Assembly: GCA_024281175.1 (NCBI GenBank)
Contig: JAMJTW010000034.1
Coordinates: forward strand, 1-64,000
Direction: 5' to 3'
DNA from: Candidatus Thiovulum imperiosus
Lineage (GTDB): Bacteria; Campylobacterota; Campylobacteria; Campylobacterales; Thiovulaceae
Length of the DNA: 64,000 nt
Made by a program: the position numbers and the translations under genes. Shown here piece after piece: positions 8,111 to 16,057 of the stretch. Numbering within the stretch: position 1 is the stretch's first letter; the number at the start of each line of letters is the position of its first letter. The notes beneath the pieces are model-generated. The model searched no databases. It saw only the letters and a list, made by a program, of their open reading frames with translations, and was not told the DNA's origin.

Positions 8111-9265
8111 ATGCTTCTCTTCCAAACTATGTTCGCGAAAGATTTTCAAGTGATTGGAGATTTCCGAAAAGTCAGAATGCAAATAGGAGCATTGGATTAT
8201 AAAATCGAAGGAACTCCAGAACTTCAGGATTTCGTGGCGACCATGTTTCAAGAACTCGATTTCGACTCACTGCTTCACGACCTAACTTCTGCTATCGGTT
8301 TCGGTTTTGCAAACATAGAACTCTCTTGGGAAAGTAGAGAGGATTTCTGGATACCGACAGCTTACCAATTTTTAAAACAGGGAATAGTTCACAAAGAGAC
8401 TCTTTCAAACCGCCTCTACTTTTTTACTGATGATGGAAAGAGAGTATACTTAGACTCAAATCCTGATAAGTTTTTTACATATATCCACAAATCAAATTCT
8501 GGATTTTTAGAAGATTTTGGACTTTTTAACTCTCTCGCTTGGGCATTTGTAATTACAGATTTCATTTACTCCAACTACCTAAACTATACAGATATAGTTG
8601 GAATTCCTCCACTCATTGCAATTGGAGATGATGAAAAACCTGAAGATATTTTAGAGCAACTTCTTCTACTTCGAGATGGAAATACTGGAATTCTTCCGAA
8701 AAATTTTGAGGTAAAGCTCTTAGAGGCAAAGGGAACAGGTGACCACTTTTTAAAAGCGATAGAGTATATTGATAAGAAGAAGTCAAATATCTTGCTTGGT
8801 GGAAATCTGAATTCAGACTCTGGAACTCACGGTTCACAAAGTCTGGGTGAAGTTCAAGAGAAGAACAAAGATGAAATTCTCCGTTTCGACATTGCAATTC
8901 TTCAAAGATTTATAAATAGGTTTCTTAAAACTTCTCTCAAATTTTCTAAGTTTGCAAACTCTCCTTTCAAATTTCGTTTTCTTCTTGAAAAGGAGACTCA
9001 AAAGAATTCAAGTTTTCCTACTCTCTACAACTTTCAAGAGGAAGAGCTAGACCAAATTGGAAAGTTTGAGAAAGAGATGGATTTGGGGAAAATTCAAAAG
9101 GAAATTTCAGAAACTGTCTTGGAGCTTATAAAAAACAGCAGTTCAAAAGAGGAACTTTTGGAAGAGATGTATTCCAGATTTGGAGAGATAGAGTTTTCAA
9201 AACTTGAGAAAACTTTAGAGAATGCTCTAGCTGGTTCTGTTGCAGAGGGGCTTACAAATTGGTAG
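8111..9265 (+). CDS. Mu-like phage portal protein (DUF935/gp29), 5'-truncated
   Basis: Portal ring protein through which DNA enters the phage head. It matches the DUF935 family in order: an early region that reads like KVRMQIGALDYKI (rk.av..ldwei), then GFGFANIELSWE, a central HLLGG-like region (NILLGGNLNSDSG) and a helical C-terminus. Family members run to about 450-500 residues; this one has 384 and lacks roughly the first 50 or more. The IS630 right end lies only 10 bases upstream, and joining the IS flanks gives a stop in this frame, so the missing start is not on the other side. It overlaps the MuF gene by seven bases. Confidence 0.8.
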   Translation: MLLFQTMFAKDFQVIGDFRKVRMQIGALDYKIEGTPELQDFVATMFQELDFDSLLHDLTSAIGFGFANIELSWESREDFWIPTAYQFLKQGIVHKETLSNRLYFFTDDGKRVYLDSNPDKFFTYIHKSNSGFLEDFGLFNSLAWAFVITDFIYSNYLNYTDIVGIPPLIAIGDDEKPEDILEQLLLLRDGNTGILPKNFEVKLLEAKGTGDHFLKAIEYIDKKKSNILLGGNLNSDSGTHGSQSLGEVQEKNKDEILRFDIAILQRFINRFLKTSLKFSKFANSPFKFRFLLEKETQKNSSFPTLYNFQEEELDQIGKFEKEMDLGKIQKEISETVLELIKNSSSKEELLEEMYSRFGEIEFSKLEKTLENALAGSVAEGLTNW

Positions 9266-10701
9266 AGATAGATTTTACTCTCACTCCAGAAGAACAAATC
9301 GCATACCTGAAAAGTAAAGGGGTTTCGGCAAACTGGAAAGATGTTTTTGGTGAAGCTCATCACAAAGTTTTCACCGTTGCAGGTGTTACGAAATCCTATA
9401 TTTTAAGAGCAATTCGAGATGAGATTGCGAAAAGTTTAGGACAGGATTTAAGTTTTGCAGAGGCAAGAGAGAGAATTATCTCAAAAGTAAAAGATGGTGA
9501 TTTCTTTCCAGACCATCGCCTCCGCTTTATCTTTTCCCAAAATATGTATGGAGCAAATGGAAGAGTAAAGTGCCAAAAACAGATGAAATCCTCACTTCCA
9601 TATATCCAGTATGTTCATTCAAGAAGCATGGGTGGAAAACTCAAGCCAAACTATCGAGAGAGACACTGGAAAGCTCACGGCTTGGTCTTTCGGAAAGATG
9701 ACCCTTGGCTGAAGAAAAATATGCCTCCAAATGGTTTTGGGTGTCGTTGCACCACTCGAGCCATAAGCTCTTATCGACTCAAGAAAGAGGGCTTGAAAGT
9801 TCAAGAGAGTGATAAAACCGAAACAGTTGCCGAAGAGGGCTTCGATTACAATATGTGCGGTGATGAGATGGAACATATTGAGAAAGTTGAGAGTATTGAG
9901 AGAAAGAGAGCTGAAAAAGGGGATAAGATTTCTCAACTTGCTCTTTTTGAAAACCTCTATAAAAGAGTCCAACACTTTCAGGAACTTTGTGAAAATAGAG
10001 ATGGTGAAGAGGTTCAGAAGAATGCTGAAAAGAAAAATGGTGATTGCAATAGAGATTTTGAGTTGATAAAACTTCATGAAAAAATCCAACAAGAAAAAGA
10101 TAAGAGCTTAAAACTCGGAATGATTAAAACTGTTTCTGCTCAAAAGATTTTTCTTCCAGAAACTCGAGAAGAGCTTACAAAAGAGGAACAGATGTTTGTC
10201 AATAGTTGGAGTGGCGGTGGTTACCATGCTATACGCTCAATTTTTGCAAAAGAGTTCATCAATCTTACGAAAAAAGAGGAGAGGTATAAGAAAAAGGCTG
10301 AAACTCTTCAAAAAATGTTTGCAAAATACAAAAGCAAACATCCGCTTGACCAGACAACATTTAGGGGATTTAAATTCAATAAAAATGATTTAAGCGATAT
10401 TGAAAAATACAAAACTCTTTCTGCAAAACTCACAAGCAAAAGTGCTTTTGTGCTTGATAAAGCTCCATCATCAACATCAAAAAACATTAGAATTGCAAGG
10501 GACTTTGCTAATGCTGATGTTAATACGCACCACTCAATTATAGTGTTGTTTCAGCAAAGAGTTTCCGACGAGATTGATATATCTAAAGTAAGTTCTGCTG
10601 ACGAAGATGAGATTATCATTCAAGCAAAATTAAACTACAAAACAATAAAATACAGCAATATAAACGGCGTTCTGTACGCGGTGATAGAGGAAGTGCTATA
10701 A
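9259..10701 (+). CDS. MuF head protein with C-terminal ADP-ribosyltransferase toxin domain
   Basis: Residues 30-168 are a phage Mu F-like minor head domain (DPWLKKNMPPNGFGCRC at the end is diagnostic). Residues 170-255 are a Lys/Glu-rich linker. Residues about 300-480 resemble an R-S-E class ADP-ribosyltransferase: TTFRGF (R369), SSTS (404-407) and EDE (E449, E451, the ExE pair). MuF proteins carrying C-terminal toxin domains are described as phage polymorphic toxins; a head protein with this domain could be injected with the DNA. The start is TTG at 9259 inside the portal gene's end. The next gene begins at the base after its stop. The same linker, with a different C-terminus, is found at 36674-37750. 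Confidence 0.85.
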   Translation: MVEIDFTLTPEEQIAYLKSKGVSANWKDVFGEAHHKVFTVAGVTKSYILRAIRDEIAKSLGQDLSFAEARERIISKVKDGDFFPDHRLRFIFSQNMYGANGRVKCQKQMKSSLPYIQYVHSRSMGGKLKPNYRERHWKAHGLVFRKDDPWLKKNMPPNGFGCRCTTRAISSYRLKKEGLKVQESDKTETVAEEGFDYNMCGDEMEHIEKVESIERKRAEKGDKISQLALFENLYKRVQHFQELCENRDGEEVQKNAEKKNGDCNRDFELIKLHEKIQQEKDKSLKLGMIKTVSAQKIFLPETREELTKEEQMFVNSWSGGGYHAIRSIFAKEFINLTKKEERYKKKAETLQKMFAKYKSKHPLDQTTFRGFKFNKNDLSDIEKYKTLSAKLTSKSAFVLDKAPSSTSKNIRIARDFANADVNTHHSIIVLFQQRVSDEIDISKVSSADEDEIIIQAKLNYKTIKYSNINGVLYAVIEEVL

Positions 10702-10914
10702 ATGGATACTTTGATAAAAGATAGTATCAGGAAAGATATAGATACAAGCTATATGCAATCTCGAAATGAATTTAGAAAAAAAGTAGAGAGTGGTGAGTGG
10801 AATAAATTAGAGGAGACACTTAAAATATCTGATGAAGAATTTCAATTCATATTTGAAGAGAATTGGGAGGAAGAGAAGAGAAAAATGATAGAAGAAGCTA
10901 AAAAGAAGAGCTAG
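10702..10914 (+). CDS. Small acidic protein, candidate immunity protein for the MuF toxin
   Basis: A 70-residue, Glu/Lys-rich, predicted helical protein that I cannot place in a family. Its ATG follows the MuF TAA with no gap, so the two are translationally coupled. A short gene immediately after a polymorphic toxin's C-terminal domain is the usual position of its immunity gene; that is the only reason for this proposal. The phrase ESGEWNKLEE is faintly like CopG-type antitoxin N-termini. No counterpart follows the orphan cassette at 37750 on the same strand. Confidence 0.5.
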   Translation: MDTLIKDSIRKDIDTSYMQSRNEFRKKVESGEWNKLEETLKISDEEFQFIFEENWEEEKRKMIEEAKKKS

Positions 10915-10943
10915 TTTCCAAAGACATTTGAAAACTGCAAGAG

Positions 10944-11543
10944 TTAGGAGAACCTCTTATCTTTTAATTTCTCAAGCTGATTGGACTGGATAGCACAAAT
11001 AATTTCACCGCAATGCTCACGATGATTTTCTATTAGTGTAGCTCTCCAGCCATAAAGTAAGTCGTCTCTAGTAAACCACCAGCCATTTTCAAAAATGGTA
11101 TCTTTGAAGTCGATGTCCTGCTCAAGAACAATCTGTCCAAGTTCATGTGTTGTTACAAGAGCCACTTCCTCAAAATATTTTTTAAATAGATTGGCTATGT
11201 GTTTTTCACACAATGCTCTATTAAATCTAACTTTTTTAGTCATATCCTCGTAGAGCCTTTTCTTAATCTCTTTTCTTCGTCCATCTGGCATATCCGATAT
11301 CTCTTTTTCAACAGGAAGAAAATAGTGTTCAGTGTCGTAGACTTCTCTAGCTTGAAGACCAAGCAAAAGAAGTCTATTTTTATCTTTTTCAGACATGTAT
11401 GAGTAGGTTTTATCAATGTATCTTACACTTCCCCTGTAAAGAAAATCGCCATGTTTGGATTTTCTATCTATCTCTAAAATACTCTCTTTTATTACATAAA
11501 AGATGTCATTGACCTGAACCAAATTGTGTTCTATGTTTTTCAT
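10944..11543 (-). CDS. Phage-island protein of unknown function
   Basis: A 199-residue soluble, charged protein with no recognised domain. Near the C-terminus is HREHCGEI preceded by WWFTRDDLLYGWRATLIEN. Its 3' third is duplicated as a remnant at 39631-39798 in island 2, so it belongs to the rearranged phage complement. It converges on the MuF/immunity pair and is followed on the same strand by the gpG-like gene (8 bp between them), suggesting that this block has been inverted relative to the usual Mu order portal-F-G. Confidence 0.55.
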   Translation of the reverse strand: MKNIEHNLVQVNDIFYVIKESILEIDRKSKHGDFLYRGSVRYIDKTYSYMSEKDKNRLLLLGLQAREVYDTEHYFLPVEKEISDMPDGRRKEIKKRLYEDMTKKVRFNRALCEKHIANLFKKYFEEVALVTTHELGQIVLEQDIDFKDTIFENGWWFTRDDLLYGWRATLIENHREHCGEIICAIQSNQLEKLKDKRFS

Positions 11544-11551
11544 TTTTTTCC

Positions 11552-11938
11552 TTAATCTCCAAATATATATTCTGAAACGACACTCTCTATCTCTTCAGAA
11601 ACATCAGCTGGGAGTTCTCCATTTTGAATTGGCAGAAACTCCCGTTTCACCATTTTTGAAGTTCCAAATTGATGAAACTTTCCATATTCTCTATTTGTTC
11701 CAACTTTTGCTGAACCTCTTGAAGCTCTGCTATAAATTGAGTCTTGGAGATGAGTAACATGTTTTCTTTTAGAGCTTGGAGTTTTATCATCGTAGAGAGT
11801 TCGACCACCATATTTTAAAACTCTTTTAGACTTTTTCCAACTTTCACCAAAAGGAGACTCTTCGTTTTCAAATGCCGTAGAAGTTTCAGTTTCAAGGATT
11901 TGAGCAACATCTTCCATTAGAGGTTCTGTATCTTGCAA
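11552..11938 (-). CDS. Mu gpG-like phage virion morphogenesis (tail completion) protein
   Basis: It matches the phage virion morphogenesis family: FENEESPFGESWKK (F..e..P.G..W), LQDSI, VGTNREYGKFHQFGT and REFLPI. In Mu-like phages this gene follows F. Here it lies on the opposite strand from portal and MuF. The frame stays open about ten codons further upstream (to a TAG at about 11984), with typical family sequence, but without ATG or GTG; the listed start is TTG at 11938. The 5' end may therefore have been damaged. Confidence 0.75.
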   Translation of the reverse strand: MQDTEPLMEDVAQILETETSTAFENEESPFGESWKKSKRVLKYGGRTLYDDKTPSSKRKHVTHLQDSIYSRASRGSAKVGTNREYGKFHQFGTSKMVKREFLPIQNGELPADVSEEIESVVSEYIFGD

Positions 11939-12050
11939 TCTCTCTCTAATTTCCTCAAAACTTCTATTTAGACCTTGAAAGTAGTCCTAAATTTATAATT
12001 TTGTTTTTAGGTGGATTTGATTGATTCTCAACATCAAAAAGTGAGTTCTT

Positions 12051-12380
12051 TCAAGTGATGTGGCGAACAACCATATCACTTGAAAACACCTTTTTATCTA
12101 TATTTTCGCTCTTTAGCCAAGAAAGTATTTTCTTTTCCAGTTTTTTATCTTCAGCTTCTAACTTTATATTTATAAGTGCAGAAATGAAATCTTTTGTCGT
12201 TGAAATTCTAAACCACTCAAGAGGTCTTGACTTTGGTCGGAAAGTTGTAGTCATCTCATTAACTTTTAAAAGAATATCTGGATTGTTTTTCAAACCATCG
12301 AGGAGAAAATCGGAAACTATTTTATAATTTTCAGTAGAATATTCAAAACTTTTCAGAACACTTTTATAGATATATGGCAT
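12051..12380 (-). CDS. Hypothetical protein in the phage island
   Basis: 109 residues, no recognised motif, no signal peptide. The C-terminus is Lys/Glu-rich (EDKKLEKKILSWLKSENIDKK). Upstream of its ATG is a perfect 12 bp inverted repeat (12387-12398 with 12426-12437). The 112 bases between this gene and the gpG-like gene hold nothing I recognise. Confidence 0.45.
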   Translation of the reverse strand: MPYIYKSVLKSFEYSTENYKIVSDFLLDGLKNNPDILLKVNEMTTTFRPKSRPLEWFRISTTKDFISALINIKLEAEDKKLEKKILSWLKSENIDKKVFSSDMVVRHIT

Positions 12381-12386
12381 AATTTT

Positions 12387-12437
12387 AAAAACCTTTGTGA
12401 TTTTGATTTAAGCACTCAAATTATAACAAAGGTTTTT
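12387..12437. promoter_or_regulatory. Perfect 12 bp inverted repeat
   Basis: AAAAACCTTTGT (12387-12398) and ACAAAGGTTTTT (12426-12437) pair perfectly around a 27-base AT-rich loop. Because the arms end in A/T runs, it could terminate transcription in either direction, or act as an operator 7 bases upstream of the minus-strand gene starting at 12380. Confidence 0.45.
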
Positions 12438-12596
12438 TGCTTCTCTTCAAACTTGAATTCCAAATCTAAAGTATCACAAACTTGCAAAATAAAGTAAAAT
12501 GAGAAAGTTCCACGATTTATTTTTGTTCTTAAAGTATCATTTTCTTTGACCGAACAAAGCTTATACAGTAATTGCAAATAGTGGGGAACTTGAGGA

Positions 12597-12777
12597 TACC
12601 ACTTTGAAGAGCCTCAACCACTTACAAATAGGGAACGGGCAAGACTACAAGGATTTCCAGATAGTTTTAAGTTTGTGGGGGAGTAATGGAGAGGTGAGAA
12701 AACAGATAGGGAATGCTGTGCCACCTATGGGGATATATGAGGTGGTTAGGGAGATTGAGAGGGTTTTAATTACATAA
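12597..12777 (+). pseudogene. 3' fragment of a 5-methylcytosine DNA methyltransferase
   Basis: The first frame reads LTNRERARLQGFPDSF (motif IX of C5 methylases), then stops at TAA 12684. A one-base shift continues KQIGNAVPPMGIYEVV (motif X) to TAA 12775-12777. It is therefore the last 60 codons of a Dcm/HaeIII-type enzyme, truncated and frameshifted. Its end overlaps the toxin gene on the other strand by 12 bases. Upstream (12440-12596) I see no more of the gene, only AT-rich sequence. Confidence 0.85.
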
Positions 12778-13191
12778 ATAATAATCTTTATCTAGTTTAT
12801 TAATCAATTCTGAATTTTTAATTATATTCTCTATTTTTGTAAGTAATACATCTTCAATAGTTCCTTCAACTACCAAATCTCCTTGTTGATATTTCTCTTC
12901 CAATTGTTCAAATGAGAGTTCATCTATATTTTTCAAATCTATATATGTTTTTTTATGAAAAAATTTTGACTCACCTTTTTCTATAACAAGAACATCTCTC
13001 ATATTTATAGGATTTTGATAGTAGTATTTATCAACTTGAGAAGTTGGCAAAACAAAGGTTATATCTTCATCTCCATATTGACAATTCAAAGTTAGAAAAT
13101 ACTTATTTCTACTCTCACTATTTTCAAACTCAAAGTCATGTATATAGAAAATACTGCATCTTTTGATAAAGAAAAAGTTATCTAAATGCAA
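12766..13191 (-). CDS. Probable toxin partner of the Panacea antitoxin
   Basis: A 141-residue protein encoded 9 bp after the Panacea-domain gene. It starts at an ATG and is mostly predicted beta-strand in the first 90 residues (CSIFYIHDFEF ... YFLTLNC ... ITFVLPTS), then helical. The beginning and the length loosely suggest a PemK/MazF-like barrel, but I see no definite catalytic signature. Panacea antitoxins pair with very diverse toxins, so position is the main argument. Confidence 0.5.
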   Translation of the reverse strand: MHLDNFFFIKRCSIFYIHDFEFENSESRNKYFLTLNCQYGDEDITFVLPTSQVDKYYYQNPINMRDVLVIEKGESKFFHKKTYIDLKNIDELSFEQLEEKYQQGDLVVEGTIEDVLLTKIENIIKNSELINKLDKDYYLCN

Positions 13192-13200
13192 AAATAACCT

Positions 13201-13779
13201 TTATTTGAAATATTTTTTTAACTGAAGGTTTTCTTGCTCTTTTGAGATAATATAATCTCTAATATCAGAACTATCTGCCATATCAAAAAACTCTATTTTT
13301 TCATCAAGTTTAGCTTTTTTCCAAGAATTCTCTTTATAAGACAATTCAGAAATTTCATCTTTAGAAATATTTTTAAATTTTAGAACAACAGAATCTAAAA
13401 CTTCTATCTCTTTTTGTGAAAAGTATCTTGAATCAAACTCTCTATTTTTTGTAAAAATTGTATTTGAACTGTTACTATCAACTCTTTTAACTGTTATATA
13501 TTCTTTAAAAATCCTATCACTCTCTTCGTAGTCATCATCTTCGCTATCTACTTGAATAGATTTTATAATTGAGTGAATTTCACTTAAAACTGGTCCTCTC
13601 GGTTTTTTAACATAGTCATAATTGAAAATAGGCTTTGTGGTTTCATTAATGTGAAACTTATCTGCAAAATAGAAGAGTTTCATCAATTTAGTTGTTCCTA
13701 AATCTTGAACATCTTTGTCTATAAAATAGATAATTGCATTTGCAAGTTTAATTAGTTTATGGTTTTGTTGTCGTTTCAT
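13201..13779 (-). CDS. Panacea (SocA-like, DUF4065) antitoxin
   Basis: The N-terminal 130 residues match the Panacea/SocA domain: LANAIIYFIDKD, TTKLMKLFYFADKFH and KKPRGPVLSEIHSII are its conserved elements. The domain is known as a promiscuous antitoxin that neutralises unrelated toxins, usually by direct contact. The gene is first in a two-gene unit with the toxin candidate at 12766-13191, an antitoxin-first order typical of type II systems. Start ATG at 13779; no obvious operator was seen in the AT-rich 96 bp upstream. Confidence 0.8.
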   Translation of the reverse strand: MKRQQNHKLIKLANAIIYFIDKDVQDLGTTKLMKLFYFADKFHINETTKPIFNYDYVKKPRGPVLSEIHSIIKSIQVDSEDDDYEESDRIFKEYITVKRVDSNSSNTIFTKNREFDSRYFSQKEIEVLDSVVLKFKNISKDEISELSYKENSWKKAKLDEKIEFFDMADSSDIRDYIISKEQENLQLKKYFK

Positions 13780-13875
13780 TTTTGTTAAAAGTGTTTCCTC
13801 TTAAGTGACTTTTGCATTATTAAAATTATTTCTTAATTGGATAAAATTTAAAATTAATTTATACAAAGGTTCAAT

Positions 13876-14172
13876 ATGGGAAGACATTATACAGAAGAAG
13901 AGGAGTTACAAGGTTATTTAAATTCTATTATTGAAAGAATAGAAGATGAAACAGCTTTAGGAATAACGAAACTATTTATTAAAAAAGGAATGAAAGCTCT
14001 TTCTGATAAACAGAAATACGTATTTAAAACCAAGGTTCTTGATGCTTTTTTAATTAAAGAATGCCATAATTGTGGAATTCCTATAAGTGATTATGAAGAG
14101 ATGGAATATATCCTAGATAATGGAATTTGTTCAAGCTGTCAATATGATTGGGATAAGAATTACCAAGATTAA
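13876..14172 (+). CDS. Small zinc-ribbon protein of unknown function
   Basis: 98 residues. The C-terminal half has CHNCG (C63, C66) and CSSC (C86, C89), a likely four-Cys zinc site. The N-terminal half is helical (residues 1-55). It starts at an ATG 10 bases after AAAGG. It may be the last accessory gene before the sdh operon and ends in a hairpin shared with sdhE. The function is unknown. Confidence 0.6.
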   Translation: MGRHYTEEEELQGYLNSIIERIEDETALGITKLFIKKGMKALSDKQKYVFKTKVLDAFLIKECHNCGIPISDYEEMEYILDNGICSSCQYDWDKNYQD

Positions 14173-14188
14173 ATATAAAAATATCTTC

Positions 14189-14214
14189 TCCCCAAAAAAG
14201 GGGAAAAAACTTTT
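14189..14214. terminator. Bidirectional hairpin between the zinc-ribbon gene and sdhE
   Basis: TCCCC / GGGGA stem (14189-14193, 14200-14204) with an AAAAAA loop, followed by A- and T-runs, lying between convergent stop codons. Confidence 0.55.
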
Positions 14215-14215
14215 T

Positions 14216-15088
14216 CTATTCGAAATAGACAGCTTTTACAACATGGTGATTTAGACCAAGTTTTTCAGGTTCAATTCCAAGAGCAAGACCTACAATTTGA
14301 GGCATATGAAGAACAGGCATCTCAATTTCTCTACCCATTGTATGACCAATTTCACCCTGTTTTACATCTAAGTTTAGATGGCAAAGAGGACAAGGAGTAA
14401 CCATGAAATCGGCATCAGCGTCCATTGCACCAACAAGAGCATTTCCAGAGAGTTTATGAGCAGTTTCAGGAGCTTGTAAATCTGCGTGAAAACCACAGCA
14501 AGAGTTCTTTTCATCGTACTCGACACTTTTCCCACCGCAAATTTCGATAAGTCTATCTAAGCTATCTGGAGCATAAGGACTTTCGTCGTTTTGGTGAAGT
14601 TCGCTAGGTCTGATATTGTGGCAACCGTAGAATGGAGCTACATTGAAATTCTTAAGAGGCTTTGTTATCTGTTTTGCAAGGTTTTCCAAACCGTAATCAT
14701 CAAGAATTGCGTAAAGAAAGTGTTTCACATCGGAAACACCTTTATACTCAAGACCAACCTCTTTTAAGTCAGCATTCACCTTTTCTCGTAACTCTTCGTC
14801 ATGGTCAATTCGCTCTTTTGTCATATTCGTATTGAGTTGGCAAGTGTTACAAAGTGTTACCATCGGAACTTCTCTCTGCTCAGCATAACAGATATTTCGA
14901 GTGTTGAGAACTAGAGAGAGGTGGTCATCAAAGTCTTGAAGGTGGGAAGCACCGCAACAAGAAGCCTCATTGAGAAGTTCCAATTCGATACCAAGTTTTT
15001 CAGCAACAGCAAGAGTAGAACTGAGAAGTTCAGGAGTGGACTCTCGAGCCGTGCAACCTGTATAAAGTGCATATTTCAATTTTTCCAT
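14216..15088 (-). CDS. sdhE: Succinate dehydrogenase/fumarate reductase subunit E (HdrB-like)
   Basis: Membrane-associating third subunit of the SdhABE-type complex, which replaces the cytochrome b anchor and passes electrons between quinone and SdhB. Two CCG domains are visible: C12, C44-C45-G46, C80/C83 and C156, C197-C198-G199, C233/C236, as in HdrB of heterodisulfide reductase. 290 residues is normal. It is the last gene of sdhA-sdhB-sdhE, 9 bp after sdhB. No sdhC or sdhD is present, as expected for this class. The Wolinella/Campylobacter enzyme with this architecture acts as a methylmenaquinol:fumarate reductase; the direction here cannot be read from sequence. Confidence 0.88.
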   Translation of the reverse strand: MEKLKYALYTGCTARESTPELLSSTLAVAEKLGIELELLNEASCCGASHLQDFDDHLSLVLNTRNICYAEQREVPMVTLCNTCQLNTNMTKERIDHDEELREKVNADLKEVGLEYKGVSDVKHFLYAILDDYGLENLAKQITKPLKNFNVAPFYGCHNIRPSELHQNDESPYAPDSLDRLIEICGGKSVEYDEKNSCCGFHADLQAPETAHKLSGNALVGAMDADADFMVTPCPLCHLNLDVKQGEIGHTMGREIEMPVLHMPQIVGLALGIEPEKLGLNHHVVKAVYFE

Positions 15089-15097
15089 TTTTATCTC

Positions 15098-16057
15098 CTA
15101 AAATTTTGCTGTTGAAGAGATTTTTACAAGTTTCTTAATCTCATCAAGTTTTTCAGATTTTGGTAGTTGCCAAGGCATTGGAATTTTCCCATTTTTGAGC
15201 ATTCCAATAGCAGCAGGAATATGTTTAGCCATTCCTAAAGGACCTTCAGAGTAGAGAACTAAACCGCCCTCATCGAGAAGACCATGTTTCTGGATTGAGT
15301 GTTTAAATCCGACTGCGTGTCGAGTTGCCACATTGTTATCAGCTACACCCTCTTCAAAAGTTTGAAGGTGAAGTTTTGTGATTTTCTCAATTGGATTTAC
15401 CTCTTTTGGACAAACTTCAGCACACTCAAAACATTTGACACAGTCCCAAATTCCAGAACCGATTTCATTTACAGTTTCAAGTCTTTCAAGTTTTGCATCA
15501 TCTCGAACATCAGAATTGAACCTATACGCTTTTGCAAGAGCTGCTGGTCCAAGATAGTCTGAATTTACTTCAACAGATGGACATGAGTAGTAACAAGCTC
15601 CACACTGAATACAGTAGTCGGCGTCAAGAAGTTGTCCAGCCTCTTTTTGAGAAACGATGTTCTCTTTTGTTGGATACTCTTCAACTTCAGCTTCTAAGTA
15701 AGGTTGAACCTCATCATACTTATCCCAGAAATCTTTCTTATCGATGATGAGGTCTTTAACTGCTCTCTCTTTTGAAAGAGGATCGATAGTCATCTCTTTT
15801 CCGAAAACATCGATAAGGTCGTAAATTCGCTCTTTACAAGCAAGAACACCCTTATTGTTTACTTTTACAGCACAAGAACCGCAAATCCCGTGTCGGCAAC
15901 TTCTTCGATAAGAGAGACTTCCAGAAAATTCCCACTTAATTCTGTTTAGAACATCGAGAACTACATCTTCTTTTGAAACCTCTAATTTGTACTCCTTATA
16001 GTAAGGAAGAACATCTGTATCTCCATTAAATCGAAAAACTTTAAATTTTACAACCAT
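15098..16057 (-). CDS. sdhB: Succinate dehydrogenase/fumarate reductase iron-sulfur subunit
   Basis: Electron-transfer subunit between the flavin subunit and SdhE. The [2Fe-2S] site is C54, C59, C62, C74 (CRHGICGSC...C). The [4Fe-4S] and [3Fe-4S] sites are CIQCGACYYSCP and CVKCFECAEVCP further on. At 319 residues it is longer than classical SdhB (about 240), which is common for the SdhABE class. Its ATG overlaps the sdhA stop by one base (TAATG), so translation is coupled. Confidence 0.93.
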   Translation of the reverse strand: MVVKFKVFRFNGDTDVLPYYKEYKLEVSKEDVVLDVLNRIKWEFSGSLSYRRSCRHGICGSCAVKVNNKGVLACKERIYDLIDVFGKEMTIDPLSKERAVKDLIIDKKDFWDKYDEVQPYLEAEVEEYPTKENIVSQKEAGQLLDADYCIQCGACYYSCPSVEVNSDYLGPAALAKAYRFNSDVRDDAKLERLETVNEIGSGIWDCVKCFECAEVCPKEVNPIEKITKLHLQTFEEGVADNNVATRHAVGFKHSIQKHGLLDEGGLVLYSEGPLGMAKHIPAAIGMLKNGKIPMPWQLPKSEKLDEIKKLVKISSTAKF

